Source: Betaproteobacteria bacterium (GTDB lineage: Bacteria; Pseudomonadota; Gammaproteobacteria; Burkholderiales; SG8-39). From it: DNA of 50,210 bases. How positions within the stretch are numbered: position 1 is the stretch's first letter; each line of letters starts with the position of its first letter. The stretch covers positions 79,954 to 130,163 of the forward strand of contig VBCA01000006.1 of the NCBI GenBank assembly GCA_005881575.1, given 5' to 3'. A program made the position numbers and the translations under genes. Shown one piece after another: positions 17,159-25,799 of the stretch. Under the pieces are notes generated by a model. That model worked only from the letters and a program-made list of their open reading frames with translations, did not search any database and was not told the origin of the DNA.

Positions 17159-18282
17159 TGACGAACAGGAGGGTCAACGCAATCGGCGCTGCGCTCCTCG
17201 CGCTGTCCGGGGCCGCGGAAGCGGCGTATCACTGGAACCTCCCGACTCCGGTGACGCGCGTCGCCGGCGAGATCTACAACCTGCACCTCGTCATGATGGG
17301 GATCATCCTGGTGATCTTCGTCGGCGTGTTCGGCGTGATGTTCTATTCGATCTACGCCCACCGCAAGTCCGTCGGCCACAAGGCTGAGAATTTCCACGAG
17401 AACATCACCGTCGAGATCATCTGGGCCATCATCCCGTTCCTGATCTTGATCGCCGTAGCCTGGCCGGCGACCAAGTCGATCCTGAACCTCAAGGACACCG
17501 CCAGCTCCGACATCACCATCAAGGCGACCGGCTATCAGTGGAAATGGGGCTACGACTATCTGAGGGGCGAGGGTGAGGGCATTTCATTCCTTTCGAATCT
17601 CTCCACTCCGCAGGACCAGATCACGGGCAAGGCGCCCAAGGGCGAGCACTATCTCCTCGAGGTGGACAACCCGATGGTCGTGCCGGTGGGCAAGAAGGTG
17701 CGCGTCCTCCTCACTTCCAACGACGTCATACACGCCTGGATGGTCCCGGCGTTCGGCGTGAAGCAGGACGCGATTCCCGGCTTCGTGCGCGATACCTGGT
17801 TCAGGGCGGAAAAGGAAGGCGTCTACCGCGGTCAGTGCGCGGAGCTCTGCGGCAAGGACCACGGGTTCATGCCGATCGTGGTCGAGGTCCTCTCGACCGA
17901 AAAGTACATGGCCTGGGTCGGCGAGCAGAAGAAGAGGATGGCTGCCGCGGCAGACGATCCGAACAAGAAATGGAATCTCTCCGAGCTGAAGGCCCGCGGC
18001 GAGAAGGTCTACGCCGCGAACTGCGTCGCCTGCCATCAGGCGAACGGGCAGGGGGTCAAGGGAACCTTCCCGGCGCTCGACGGCTCTTTGCTCGCCAACG
18101 GTCCCCGGGGACGCCACATCGAGATCGTGCTGAACGGCAAGCGCGGCACGGCGATGGCGCCGTTCGGCAAGCAGCTCTCGGATACCGACGTCGCCGCGGT
18201 CATCACTTACGAACGAAACGCATGGAGCAACAAGACCGGCGAAGTCATCCAGCCCAGCGAGATCGGTTCAGCGCGGAAGTAG
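17155..18282 (+). CDS. coxB: Cytochrome c oxidase subunit II with fused cytochrome c domain
   Basis: 375-aa subunit II of the canonical aa3 oxidase. Signal-like segment to about residue 22, helices at about 40-62 and 85-105, the aromatic YQWKWGYDY electron-transfer patch, CuA ligands in CAELCGKDHGFM with the distal His in DVIHAW, and one C-terminal heme-c domain (CVACH). The ATG at 17155 overlaps the bioC stop; the next ATG, three bases on, has better Shine-Dalgarno spacing (GAGG), so the start could be Met2. First gene of coxBA-ctaG-coxC. Confidence 0.95.
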   Translation: MMTNRRVNAIGAALLALSGAAEAAYHWNLPTPVTRVAGEIYNLHLVMMGIILVIFVGVFGVMFYSIYAHRKSVGHKAENFHENITVEIIWAIIPFLILIAVAWPATKSILNLKDTASSDITIKATGYQWKWGYDYLRGEGEGISFLSNLSTPQDQITGKAPKGEHYLLEVDNPMVVPVGKKVRVLLTSNDVIHAWMVPAFGVKQDAIPGFVRDTWFRAEKEGVYRGQCAELCGKDHGFMPIVVEVLSTEKYMAWVGEQKKRMAAAADDPNKKWNLSELKARGEKVYAANCVACHQANGQGVKGTFPALDGSLLANGPRGRHIEIVLNGKRGTAMAPFGKQLSDTDVAAVITYERNAWSNKTGEVIQPSEIGSARK

Positions 18283-18317
18283 AACCGAGAGTACGGACTC
18301 CAGACTCAGGAGAAACC

Positions 18318-19913
18318 ATGAGCGCAGTCATCGATTCGGGCCACGCCCACGACGAGCACGCGCACGGCCCCTACGGCGGGGTTATGCGCTGGGTTACAAC
18401 GACCAACCACAAAGACATCGGTACGCTTTACCTGTGGTTCAGTTTCACCATGTTTCTGGTCGGTGGCATGCTCGCGCTCGCCATCCGGGCGGAGCTGTTC
18501 CAGCCGGGCCTGCAGTTCTGGCATCCGGAGTTTTTCAACCAGCTCACCACGATGCACGGGCTCATCATGGTGTTCGGCGCGATCATGCCGGCCTTCGTCG
18601 GATTCGCCAACTGGCAGGTGCCGATGATGATCGGCGCTCCCGACATGGCTTTTGCGCGCCTGAACAACTGGAGCTTCTGGATGCTTCCGGTGGCTGCGAC
18701 CCTGCTCGTCGGATCGTTCTTCGTGCCCGGGGGCGCCAGCGCCGCCGGCTGGACCATCTACGCGCCGCTCTCGACCCAGATGGGACCGGGGATGGACCTC
18801 GCGATCTTCGCGCTCCACATCATGGGCGCCTCCTCGATCATGGGCTCGATCAACATCATCACCACGATCCTCAACATGCGCGCACCGGGGATGACGCTCA
18901 TACGGATGCCGCTTTTCGTATGGACGTGGCTGATCACGGCCTACCTCCTCATCGCGGTGATGCCGGTGCTCGCGGGCGCGATCACGATGCTGCTGACCGA
19001 CCGCCACTTCGGCACCTCCTTCTTCAATGCGGCGGGAGGCGGCGACCCGGTGATGTTCCAGCACATCTTCTGGTTCTTCGGCCACCCCGAGGTCTACATC
19101 ATGATCCTCCCGGGCTTCGGCATCATCAGCCAGGTGATTCCCGCGTTCTCGAGGAAGCCCCTGTTCGGCTATTCCTCGATGGTGTATGCGACCGCCTCGA
19201 TCGCGGTCCTCTCGTTCATCGTGTGGGCGCACCACATGTTCACCGTGGGCATGCCCACGGCGGGGATCCTGTTCTTCATGTACGCGACGGTTCTGATCGC
19301 GGTGCCCACGGGCGTGAAGGTGTTCAACTGGCTCACGACCATGTGGCGCGGCTCGATGAGCTTCGAGACGCCGATGCTGTTCGCCGTGGGCTTCATCTTC
19401 GTGTTTACCATGGGCGGGTTCACCGGCCTCATCCTCGCGATCATGCCGATCGACATCCAGCTGCAAGATACCTACTACGTGGTGGCGCATTTCCACTACG
19501 TGCTGGTGGCGGGGTCGCTCTTCTCGCTCTTCGCCGGATTCTACTTCTGGGTGCCCAAATGGACCGGCAGGATGTACGACGAGAAGCTCGGAAAATGGCA
19601 CTTCTGGCTCTCGATCATCTTCTTCAACGTCACCTTCTTCCCGATGCACTTCCTGGGCCTGGCCGGCATGCCGCGCAGGATACCGGACTACGCGCTGCAG
19701 TTCGCCGGGTTCAACGAGATCGCATCGATCGGCGCGTTCGCCTTCGGCCTCTCGCAGATCCTGTTCCTGTGGATCGCCCTGAAAGTGACCGTGCTCGGGC
19801 GAGGCGAGGAGGCGGGGCAACGCCCCTGGGACGGCGCCGACACGCTCGAGTGGACGCATCTGCCGAGTCCCGCTCCCTATCACAGCTTCCATGAGCAACC
19901 GGTGCTGGGATGA
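18318..19913 (+). CDS. coxA: Cytochrome c oxidase subunit I (canonical aa3)
   Basis: 531-aa catalytic subunit. AGGAG lies five bases before the ATG. Conserved sites: TMHGLIM (heme a ligand), GAPDMAFARLNNWSFW (D-channel), GHPEVY (CuB ligand and A1 glutamate), VWAHHMF, VPTGVKVFNW (K-channel lysine) and VVAHFHYVL (heme ligands). A His-rich N-terminal tail (HAHDEHAHG, residues 9-17) could bind metal. The TGA overlaps the following 37-aa gene. Confidence 0.97.
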   Translation: MSAVIDSGHAHDEHAHGPYGGVMRWVTTTNHKDIGTLYLWFSFTMFLVGGMLALAIRAELFQPGLQFWHPEFFNQLTTMHGLIMVFGAIMPAFVGFANWQVPMMIGAPDMAFARLNNWSFWMLPVAATLLVGSFFVPGGASAAGWTIYAPLSTQMGPGMDLAIFALHIMGASSIMGSINIITTILNMRAPGMTLIRMPLFVWTWLITAYLLIAVMPVLAGAITMLLTDRHFGTSFFNAAGGGDPVMFQHIFWFFGHPEVYIMILPGFGIISQVIPAFSRKPLFGYSSMVYATASIAVLSFIVWAHHMFTVGMPTAGILFFMYATVLIAVPTGVKVFNWLTTMWRGSMSFETPMLFAVGFIFVFTMGGFTGLILAIMPIDIQLQDTYYVVAHFHYVLVAGSLFSLFAGFYFWVPKWTGRMYDEKLGKWHFWLSIIFFNVTFFPMHFLGLAGMPRRIPDYALQFAGFNEIASIGAFAFGLSQILFLWIALKVTVLGRGEEAGQRPWDGADTLEWTHLPSPAPYHSFHEQPVLG

Positions 19914-20023
19914 CGCCCGAACTCCTGCAGCGGCGAAGCAATCGCAAGACTGCGCTGGTGCTCGGCTCGATCGCGCTCGCTTTCTTTGTGGCGATCATGC
20001 TCAAGTACGCGATGCTCAAATGA
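19910..20023 (+). CDS. Cytochrome oxidase small assembly protein
   Basis: A 37-aa protein: a basic N-terminus (LLQRRSNRKT) followed by one membrane helix (about residues 15-32). The ATG overlaps the coxA stop and its TGA overlaps the ctaG ATG, so it is embedded in a chain of ATGA overlaps. Tiny single-helix proteins in exactly this position between coxA and ctaG are annotated in betaproteobacteria as oxidase small assembly proteins. Its precise action is not established from sequence. Confidence 0.8.
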   Translation: MTPELLQRRSNRKTALVLGSIALAFFVAIMLKYAMLK

Positions 20024-20574
20024 CGCAGCCGACCGAGAATCGCGGGAAGGCCAACCGGAAACTGATGGGAAGACTGCTGGTGGTCGTTGCCGTGATGTTC
20101 GGCTTCGGCTTCGCGCTGGTTCCTTTCTACGAGAAGATCTGCGAGGTGACGGGCATCCGGAATGTTTTTCAGCCGGACGCCGCGGCGGCGCAAAGCACTC
20201 AAGTGGACGCCACGCGCAATGTGTCGGTCGAATTCGACGCCAACACGCAGCGCCTGCCCTGGACCTTCAAACCGCTCCAGGCCAGCGTGTCGGTACACCC
20301 GGGCGAGGTGACGCAGATCGTGTACGAGGTCAGGAACACGCTCGAGCGGCCCGTGACGGGACAAGCCGTTCCGAGCTACAGCCCGCAACAGGCGGCGCTC
20401 TATTTCAGAAAGATGGAATGCTTCTGCTTCCGGCAACAGACGCTCGCTCCGGGCGAAGCGCGCAGGCTGCCGGTGGTTTTCGTGATCGACCCGAAGCTGC
20501 CGCCTGAGCTCAATACGGTCACGCTGTCCTACACCTTCTTCGAGGTGAACGGCGCGCGCGGAAGCGGAGGATGA
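20020..20574 (+). CDS. ctaG: Cytochrome c oxidase assembly protein CtaG (Cox11)
   Basis: 184-aa membrane-anchored periplasmic copper chaperone that inserts CuB into subunit I. One helix at about residues 18-38, then an immunoglobulin-like domain; the copper-binding CFCF motif follows YFRKME (about 135-140) and the first part keeps the KICEVTG cysteine. The ATG at 20020 overlaps the preceding stop; the frame is open further upstream but only as a shadow of coxA. Confidence 0.95.
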   Translation: MTQPTENRGKANRKLMGRLLVVVAVMFGFGFALVPFYEKICEVTGIRNVFQPDAAAAQSTQVDATRNVSVEFDANTQRLPWTFKPLQASVSVHPGEVTQIVYEVRNTLERPVTGQAVPSYSPQQAALYFRKMECFCFRQQTLAPGEARRLPVVFVIDPKLPPELNTVTLSYTFFEVNGARGSGG

Positions 20575-20795
20575 CGGCAATGGCGAGCGAGCAAACACCG
20601 AAGTCCGCGTCGCCGCTGCAGGTCGCCAAGGCGGTGCTCGGGTCGTTCCTCGGCATCAGGGGGCGCGCCGCGCATGAGTCGGACGTGACGCAGCTCAAAC
20701 CGGCGCAGGTGATCATCGCCGGCCTCATCGGAGCCGCGATTTTCGTATTGAGCCTGGTCCTGCTAGTGAGGTTCATCGTCGGCAGCGCCGCGTAA
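20571..20795 (+). CDS. DUF2970 single-helix protein
   Basis: 74-aa protein with a hydrophilic N-terminal half (LQVAKAVLGSFLGIRGRAAHESD) and one C-terminal membrane helix (about residues 47-70). This matches DUF2970, regularly found between ctaG and coxC in betaproteobacteria. The ATG overlaps the ctaG stop; Met4 is an alternative start. Role in oxidase assembly is inferred from position only. Confidence 0.85.
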   Translation: MTAMASEQTPKSASPLQVAKAVLGSFLGIRGRAAHESDVTQLKPAQVIIAGLIGAAIFVLSLVLLVRFIVGSAA

Positions 20796-20811
20796 GGAGA
20801 GGAGAGCCAAG

Positions 20812-21660
20812 ATGAGCGATCGCGCTCAGCACTACTACGTTCCGCAGCCGTCCCACTGGATGATCTTCGGATCGGCAGCGCTGTTTTGCATGGCGACCGG
20901 CGCCGCGAGCTGGTTGAACGGCTGGGAACCCGGGCGCTACATCGTGTTCGCCGGGCTCGCCATCCTCGCCTTCATGATGGCGCGCTGGTTCGGCGACGTG
21001 GTGCGCGAGTCCGAGGGCGGCAAGTACGGGCGCTGGGAAGACGTTTCGTTCCGCTGGGGCATGAGCTGGTTCATTTTCTCGGAGGTCATGTTCTTTGCCG
21101 CCTTCTTCGGAGCGCTCTACTACGCGCGGCTCATCGCCGTGCCCGACCTGGGAAGCCTCGACAACAAGCTGCTCTGGCCGGATTTCGCCGCGCAATGGCC
21201 GACGGCCGGTCCGGTTTTCAAGGATCCGTTCACGCCGATGGCGGCCTGGGGAATCCCGGCGATCAATACGCTGCTTCTCCTCTCGTCGGGTGTCACGGTC
21301 ACGGTCGCCCACTGGGCGCTGAAGGAGGGAAAGCGCGCGCAGCTCGCGCTCTTCATGTTCTTCACGGTGGCGCTGGGCGTCACCTTCCTTTGCTTGCAGG
21401 CCTATGAATACGGCCATGCCTATTCCGAACTCAACCTGAAGCTCTCGACCGGCGTCTACGGCTCGACGTTCTTCATGCTCACGGGCTTCCACGGATTCCA
21501 CGTGACCGTCGGCACGCTCATGCTCACCGTGATTCTCGCCCGTTGCCTCGCGGGGCACTTCAAGCCCGAAAACCATTTCGCGTTCGAAGCGGTCGCGTGG
21601 TACTGGCACTTCGTCGATGTCGTGTGGCTGGGCCTGTTCATTTTCGTGTACTGGCTTTAG
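20812..21660 (+). CDS. coxC: Cytochrome c oxidase subunit III
   Basis: 282-aa, seven-helix subunit. Conserved segments: YYVPQPSHWM at the N-terminus, FRWGMSWFIFSEVMFFAAFFGALYYAR, the MLTGFHGFHVTVGTLML helix and the C-terminal YWHFVDVVWLGLFIFVYW. An AAGGAGAGGAG purine run precedes the ATG. It converges with the small minus-strand gene at 21674. Confidence 0.96.
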   Translation: MSDRAQHYYVPQPSHWMIFGSAALFCMATGAASWLNGWEPGRYIVFAGLAILAFMMARWFGDVVRESEGGKYGRWEDVSFRWGMSWFIFSEVMFFAAFFGALYYARLIAVPDLGSLDNKLLWPDFAAQWPTAGPVFKDPFTPMAAWGIPAINTLLLLSSGVTVTVAHWALKEGKRAQLALFMFFTVALGVTFLCLQAYEYGHAYSELNLKLSTGVYGSTFFMLTGFHGFHVTVGTLMLTVILARCLAGHFKPENHFAFEAVAWYWHFVDVVWLGLFIFVYWL

Positions 21661-21673
21661 GAATCCGTGCGTC

Positions 21674-21871
21674 TCAGCTGATCTTGCCCGGTATAAGGCC
21701 GAAGTAGTAGCCGGCCATGAGCAACAGGAACAGCGTCAGCGACAATCCGACGCGCAGCGCGAGCGCTTTCACGGTGCGCCTGGACTGGCCGCCGTCGGTC
21801 ACCAGAAAAAACAGCGCCGAGCCCAGGCTCGCCACAATCGCGACGAACAAGAGGATGACGATGATTTTCAC
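21674..21871 (-). CDS. Twin-transmembrane protein (DUF2909-like)
   Basis: 65-aa protein with two membrane helices (about residues 2-23 and 38-60) separated by a basic loop (GGQSRRTVKAL). It fits the DUF2909 twin transmembrane family often found beside surf1 and coxC. The GTG at 21871 gives the typical MKIIVILL start. It is transcribed against the rest of the oxidase operon, 13 bp from the coxC stop and divergent from surf1. Confidence 0.82.
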   Translation of the reverse strand: MKIIVILLFVAIVASLGSALFFLVTDGGQSRRTVKALALRVGLSLTLFLLLMAGYYFGLIPGKIS

Positions 21872-21919
21872 GGCGCGGCGGCGGGAACCTTCTGCGTCGA
21901 GTGTACTCCTTGTGAAATC

Positions 21920-22651
21920 ATGACGGGAAGCCGCATCCGCGGGCGGGCCTTTCGTCCGGGAATCGCGCCGGGAGTCGCGGCGGCGGCTTTCATTGCGCTT
22001 GCGATCTCGCTCGGCAACTGGCAGGCGCGGCGCGCCGAAGAAAAACTCGAGCTCGGCCGCCGCCTCGACGAAGGAGCCAAGGGCCCGGTGCTTTCGGTGT
22101 CTTCGGTGCGGCTGGACGCCTCGGCCGTCGAGCGCCGGCGCGTCAGCGCGCGGGGCCGTTTCGTCGCGCGCGCCGTGCTCCTCCTCGACAACAAGGTGCT
22201 GCACGGTGCCGCTGGCTATCACGTGCTGACGCCGCTGAAGCTCGAAGGCGGCGAAGACGTCCACGTCCTCGTCAACCGCGGCTGGATCGCAGCCGGCGAT
22301 CGCTCCAGGCTGCCTGCGGTCCCGACCCCGGAGGCCGTGCAAACAATCGAGGGCATCGCGGTGACGCCGAGCCGGCGCTTTTTCGAGCTCGCTCCCGAAG
22401 CGGCTTCGGGTCCTTTGCGCCAGAACCTGGTGCCGGAGCGGGAGGAGAAGCGGCTCGGGCTCTTGCTTCAGCCGTTCGTGATCGAGCAGACGAGCGACGC
22501 GAGTGACGGCCTCGCGCGCGAATGGCGGCGTCCCGATACCGGAGTCGATCGGCATCACGGCTACGCGCTGCAGTGGTATTCGTTTGCGGCGCTTGCCGCA
22601 GTGCTCTATGTCGCCCTCAGCTTCAAGCGAGCCGGTTTCGGGAGCAACTGA
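21920..22651 (+). CDS. SURF1-family oxidase assembly protein
   Basis: 243-aa protein with N- and C-terminal membrane helices (about residues 14-30 and 218-236) and a periplasmic domain between them, the SURF1 plan. Conserved are LGNWQARRAEEK after helix 1, VLVNRGWIA in the middle and HHGYALQWYSFAA before helix 2. SURF1 helps place heme a in subunit I. The start is the ATG giving MTGSRIRGR; the region upstream in this frame lacks the family signature. Confidence 0.92.
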   Translation: MTGSRIRGRAFRPGIAPGVAAAAFIALAISLGNWQARRAEEKLELGRRLDEGAKGPVLSVSSVRLDASAVERRRVSARGRFVARAVLLLDNKVLHGAAGYHVLTPLKLEGGEDVHVLVNRGWIAAGDRSRLPAVPTPEAVQTIEGIAVTPSRRFFELAPEAASGPLRQNLVPEREEKRLGLLLQPFVIEQTSDASDGLAREWRRPDTGVDRHHGYALQWYSFAALAAVLYVALSFKRAGFGSN

Positions 22652-23213
22652 GGACCGGCGTCGCGGTAGGCGCACCGCGCTTGTCATCCTCGCCCTTTGC
22701 GCCGCACCCACGGTCGCGGCTTGGCTCGCCTACGTCCTATGGCAGCCGCAGCCGCGGCTGAATCACGGCGAGCTGATCGAAGCGCGCGCCATCTCGGACC
22801 CCGAACTTCGGCGCTTGGACGGCAGCCCATTCCGGCTCTCGCAGTTGCGCGGGCGATGGGTACTGCTGCAGATCGACTCCGGCGCCTGCGCCGAAGCTTG
22901 CGGCAAGAAACTCCTCTACATGCGCCAGGTGCGCCTCGCGCAAGGCAAGGAGGCGGAGCGAATCGAGCGAATGTGGCTCCTCGCCGACGCCGCGCCGCCC
23001 GACGCGACCCTGTTGCGCGACCACGAGGGCCTGCGCGTCGCGCGTGCGCCCGGAAGGTTCCTCGCGGAATTCCCTGCGGCGCGGAGCCCCTCCGATCACA
23101 TCTACCTCCTCGATCCGCTGGGCAACCTGATGCTGCGATTCCCGAGCGATCCCGATCCACGGCGGATGATGAAGGACCTCGAGCGCCTGCTCAGGGCGTC
23201 GCGGGTCGGCTAG
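22608..23213 (+). CDS. Membrane-anchored thioredoxin-fold protein of the oxidase operon
   Basis: 201-aa protein: basic N-terminus, one helix (about residues 23-43), then a Sco/AhpC-like thioredoxin fold ([26 protein letters not shown]) with a CxxxC pair in [10 protein letters not shown] and a C-terminal [17 protein letters not shown] strand pair. It resembles the hypothetical gene usually placed between surf1 and ctaA. The usual Sco third histidine seems replaced by SDHIYLLDP, so copper binding is uncertain. The only in-frame start that preserves the helix is the ATG at 22608, which overlaps surf1 by 44 bases. Confidence 0.75.
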   Translation: MSPSASSEPVSGATEDRRRGRRTALVILALCAAPTVAAWLAYVLWQPQPRLNHGELIEARAISDPELRRLDGSPFRLSQLRGRWVLLQIDSGACAEACGKKLLYMRQVRLAQGKEAERIERMWLLADAAPPDATLLRDHEGLRVARAPGRFLAEFPAARSPSDHIYLLDPLGNLMLRFPSDPDPRRMMKDLERLLRASRVG

Positions 23214-23245
23214 GCGGCGAGGCGAGCGTGATAAAATTTCCCCTC

Positions 23246-24133
23246 ATGCAGCTCGCTTCGACCGCCACCCACTTCCGCCTGCGCCAGTTCCTGAGTCTCA
23301 CCAAGCCGCGCGTGGTGTCTTTGATCGTGTTCTGCGCGGTGATCGGTATGTTCCTCGCCGTTCCGGGCATGGTGCCGCCGAAGCTTCTGCTCGCTGCGAC
23401 CATGGGCATCTGGCTGGTGGCGGGCGCGGCGGCGGCGGTGAATTGCCTCGTCGAGCAGAGGATCGACGCGGTCATGACGCGAACCCGGGCGAGGCCCTTG
23501 CCCCGCGGGGAGCTCACGTCGCTTCAGACGCTTGCGTTCGCCGGCGCAGTCGGCGGCACCGGGCTGTGGATGCTGTACACCCTCGTCAATCCGCTCACCA
23601 TGTGGCTCACCTTCGGCACCTTCATCGGCTACGCCGTGGTCTACACCGTCTTGTTGAAGCCCATGACCCCGCAGAACATCGTGATCGGAGGGGCCTCCGG
23701 GGCGATGCCGCCGGTCCTCGGGTGGGCTGCCGTCACCGGCGACGTCACCCCCGAGGCCCTGCTTCTGTTCCTGATCATTTTCGCGTGGACCCCGCCGCAT
23801 TTCTGGGCGCTCGCGCTCTATCGCACCGCAGATTTCGCCAAGGCCGGACTCCCGATGCTGCCGGTGACGCACGGGCACCGCTTCACCCGGCTCTATGTAT
23901 TGCTCTACACCTTGATCCTGTTCGCCTCGGCGCTGCTGCCCTTCGCCTACGGGATGAGCGGGTGGGTCTATCTCGCCGCCGCGATCGCTCTGAACGGAAT
24001 ATTCCTGGGTTACGCAGTGCGCCTTTACGTGAGCTACAGCGATGCGCTCGCACGACGCACTTTCCGCTATTCGATCGGGTACCTCGCGGCGCTCTTCGCC
24101 GCGCTGCTCGTCGATCATCATTTTTTCGCGTGA
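23246..24133 (+). CDS. ctaB: Protoheme IX farnesyltransferase (heme O synthase)
   Basis: 295-aa polytopic prenyltransferase making heme O from heme B, the first step towards heme A. The prenyl-diphosphate-binding motif is [21 protein letters not shown] near residues 68-88, and the second conserved loop is [15 protein letters not shown]. About eight or nine helices. The ATG at 23246 gives the usual soluble N-terminus; a GTG six codons upstream is possible. The preceding gene ends 32 bases earlier, leaving no room for heme A synthase (ctaA), which I expect here. Confidence 0.95.
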   Translation: MQLASTATHFRLRQFLSLTKPRVVSLIVFCAVIGMFLAVPGMVPPKLLLAATMGIWLVAGAAAAVNCLVEQRIDAVMTRTRARPLPRGELTSLQTLAFAGAVGGTGLWMLYTLVNPLTMWLTFGTFIGYAVVYTVLLKPMTPQNIVIGGASGAMPPVLGWAAVTGDVTPEALLLFLIIFAWTPPHFWALALYRTADFAKAGLPMLPVTHGHRFTRLYVLLYTLILFASALLPFAYGMSGWVYLAAAIALNGIFLGYAVRLYVSYSDALARRTFRYSIGYLAALFAALLVDHHFFA

Positions 24134-24723
24134 GCGCTGACCTGCGCATCTGGGCCGGGCTCGTCCTTGCGGCATTCGCGCTCGCCGGCTGCGGTGGGTC
24201 GCGCCCTTCGTTCAAGAATACCGATGTCACGGGGGCCGATTACGGCAAGGATTTCGCGCTCACCGACCACACCGGCAAGGCGCGCACTCTTGCCGATTTC
24301 CGCGGCAAGGCGGTGGTGATGTTCTTCGGCTACACCCGCTGCCCGGACGTATGTCCGACGACGCTTGCCGAGCTCAAGGCGGTGAAAGATCAGCTCGGCG
24401 AGGACGGGAAGAGGCTGCAGGTGCTCTTCGTCACGGTCGACCCGGAACGCGACACGCAAAAACTTCTCGCGAACTACGTGCCGGCGTTCGACCCCAGTTT
24501 CCTCGGGCTCTACGGCGATTCCGCCGCGACGGCCAGGGTCGCAAAAGACTTCAGGGTGTTCTATCAGAAGTCGCCGGGAAAGACACCGGACAGCTATACG
24601 GTGGATCACACCGCGGGCAGTTACGTGTTCGATCCGCAGGGGCGGCTGCGCCTGTTCGTGCGCCACGGCAACGCAGCCAACCTCGCAGCCGATGTCCGCA
24701 TCCTGTTGAACGCGTCCGGCTGA
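24130..24723 (+). CDS. Sco-type lipoprotein
   Basis: 197-aa Sco1/SenC family protein with a lipoprotein signal (LAGC, acylated C21) instead of a membrane helix. Copper ligands are C71 and C75 in CPDVC, with the distal His in [12 protein letters not shown] (about residue 160). The GTG start overlaps the ctaB stop (GTGA). As the last gene of the canonical cox operon it presumably matures CuA of CoxB. It is distinct from the helix-anchored Sco at 9475. Confidence 0.94.
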   Translation: MSADLRIWAGLVLAAFALAGCGGSRPSFKNTDVTGADYGKDFALTDHTGKARTLADFRGKAVVMFFGYTRCPDVCPTTLAELKAVKDQLGEDGKRLQVLFVTVDPERDTQKLLANYVPAFDPSFLGLYGDSAATARVAKDFRVFYQKSPGKTPDSYTVDHTAGSYVFDPQGRLRLFVRHGNAANLAADVRILLNASG

Positions 24724-24811
24724 AAATCGAGCTACCGGTCCTGTCCGGGCCGAGTTGGGCGTGAAGCTGTATCCTTGAACGCTCAATCGGAGTCAAGGGG
24801 CGCAGGCGGCC

Positions 24812-25753
24812 ATGAAAATCCTCGTCGTCGACGATTCCCCGACCATTCGTGCGGCGCTCAGGGCCCTGCTCGAGCGCATGGGCCACACGGTGGTCGAGGC
24901 GAACGACGGCAAGCAGGCCTTGCAGATGTACCGCCAGGACCGCCCGGGCCTCGTGCTCATCGACGTCGTGATGCCGATCATGGACGGATACGAATCCGCG
25001 CAGCACATGCGCGAGACCAAGGCCGACGAGTGGGTGCCGATCATTTTCCTGAGCTCGAAGGAAGCCGATCAGGACCTGGACCGCGCGATCGAGGCGGGTG
25101 GCGACGACTACCTCGTAAAGCCGGTGAGCTTCGTCGTGCTGAACGCGAAAATCCGGGCATTGCAGCGACTCGAATCCATGCGTACCAAGCAGCTCGAGAT
25201 GTCGCGCGACCTCGCTTCGGCCAACCGCGAGCTCGAGAAGCTGTCACGGCAGGACGGGCTGACCGGAATCGCCAACCGGCGCTATTTCGACAGCTACCTG
25301 GTGACCGAAGTGCGGCGCGGCGCGCGCGAGCGGCAGCCGCTGTCGCTGGTTCTCTCCGACGTCGATCACTTCAAGGCCTTCAACGACTGTTACGGCCACC
25401 AGGCGGGCGACGACTGTCTGCGACGCGTGGCCGCGGCGCTCAGCTCGGCGGGCAGGCGACCTGCGGACCTTGCCGCCCGCTACGGCGGAGAGGAGTTCGC
25501 AATGGTCTTGCCGGGAACTGCTCTCGAGGGCGCCGTCGATGTGGCCCAGGCGGTGTCTCGCGTGATCGAAAGCCTAGGGATCCCGCACGCGCGCTCGGCA
25601 GTCAACGCGAAAGTCACTCTCAGCCAGGGAATCGTCTCGCTCACCCCGGAGAAGGAGACTTCCTCCGAGGACTTGATCCAGCGCGCGGACCAGGCCCTCT
25701 ATCTGGCCAAGCAGCAGGGCCGGAACCGCTACGTCGTGTTCGGGGGAGAATAA
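24812..25753 (+). CDS. Response regulator with diguanylate cyclase output (REC-GGDEF)
   Basis: 313-aa PleD-like protein making cyclic di-GMP when phosphorylated. The receiver domain (residues 1-118) has the acidic pair D7/D8, phospho-acceptor D51 in VLIDVVMP, and K103. A short coiled linker (about 120-146) leads to the GGDEF domain. The active site is GGEEF at 225-229, and a product-inhibition I-site RPAD (216-219) is exactly five residues upstream. No histidine kinase lies nearby, so the partner is elsewhere. It is 88 bp after the Sco gene and probably an independent unit. Confidence 0.94.
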   Translation: MKILVVDDSPTIRAALRALLERMGHTVVEANDGKQALQMYRQDRPGLVLIDVVMPIMDGYESAQHMRETKADEWVPIIFLSSKEADQDLDRAIEAGGDDYLVKPVSFVVLNAKIRALQRLESMRTKQLEMSRDLASANRELEKLSRQDGLTGIANRRYFDSYLVTEVRRGARERQPLSLVLSDVDHFKAFNDCYGHQAGDDCLRRVAAALSSAGRRPADLAARYGGEEFAMVLPGTALEGAVDVAQAVSRVIESLGIPHARSAVNAKVTLSQGIVSLTPEKETSSEDLIQRADQALYLAKQQGRNRYVVFGGE

Positions 25754-25754
25754 A

Positions 25755-25777
25755 AAGCCGCGGGCTCGCCGCGGCTT
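25755..25777 (-). terminator. Intrinsic terminator of rpoH
   Basis: A 9-bp perfect stem (AAGCCGCGG / CCGCGGCTT, five-base loop) is followed on the minus strand by TTTTTATT. It is placed 22 bases after the rpoH stop. In the plus direction there is no T-run, so it is a proper terminator for rpoH only, although the hairpin also follows the diguanylate cyclase gene by two bases. Confidence 0.85.
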
Positions 25778-25799
25778 GGTAGGGACCGCCCGGCCGCAC

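Noticed and set aside
9475-24723. Two Sco genes as a duplication
   Set aside because: They differ in anchoring (helix against lipoprotein) and in sequence beyond the copper motif; each belongs to its own oxidase cluster.
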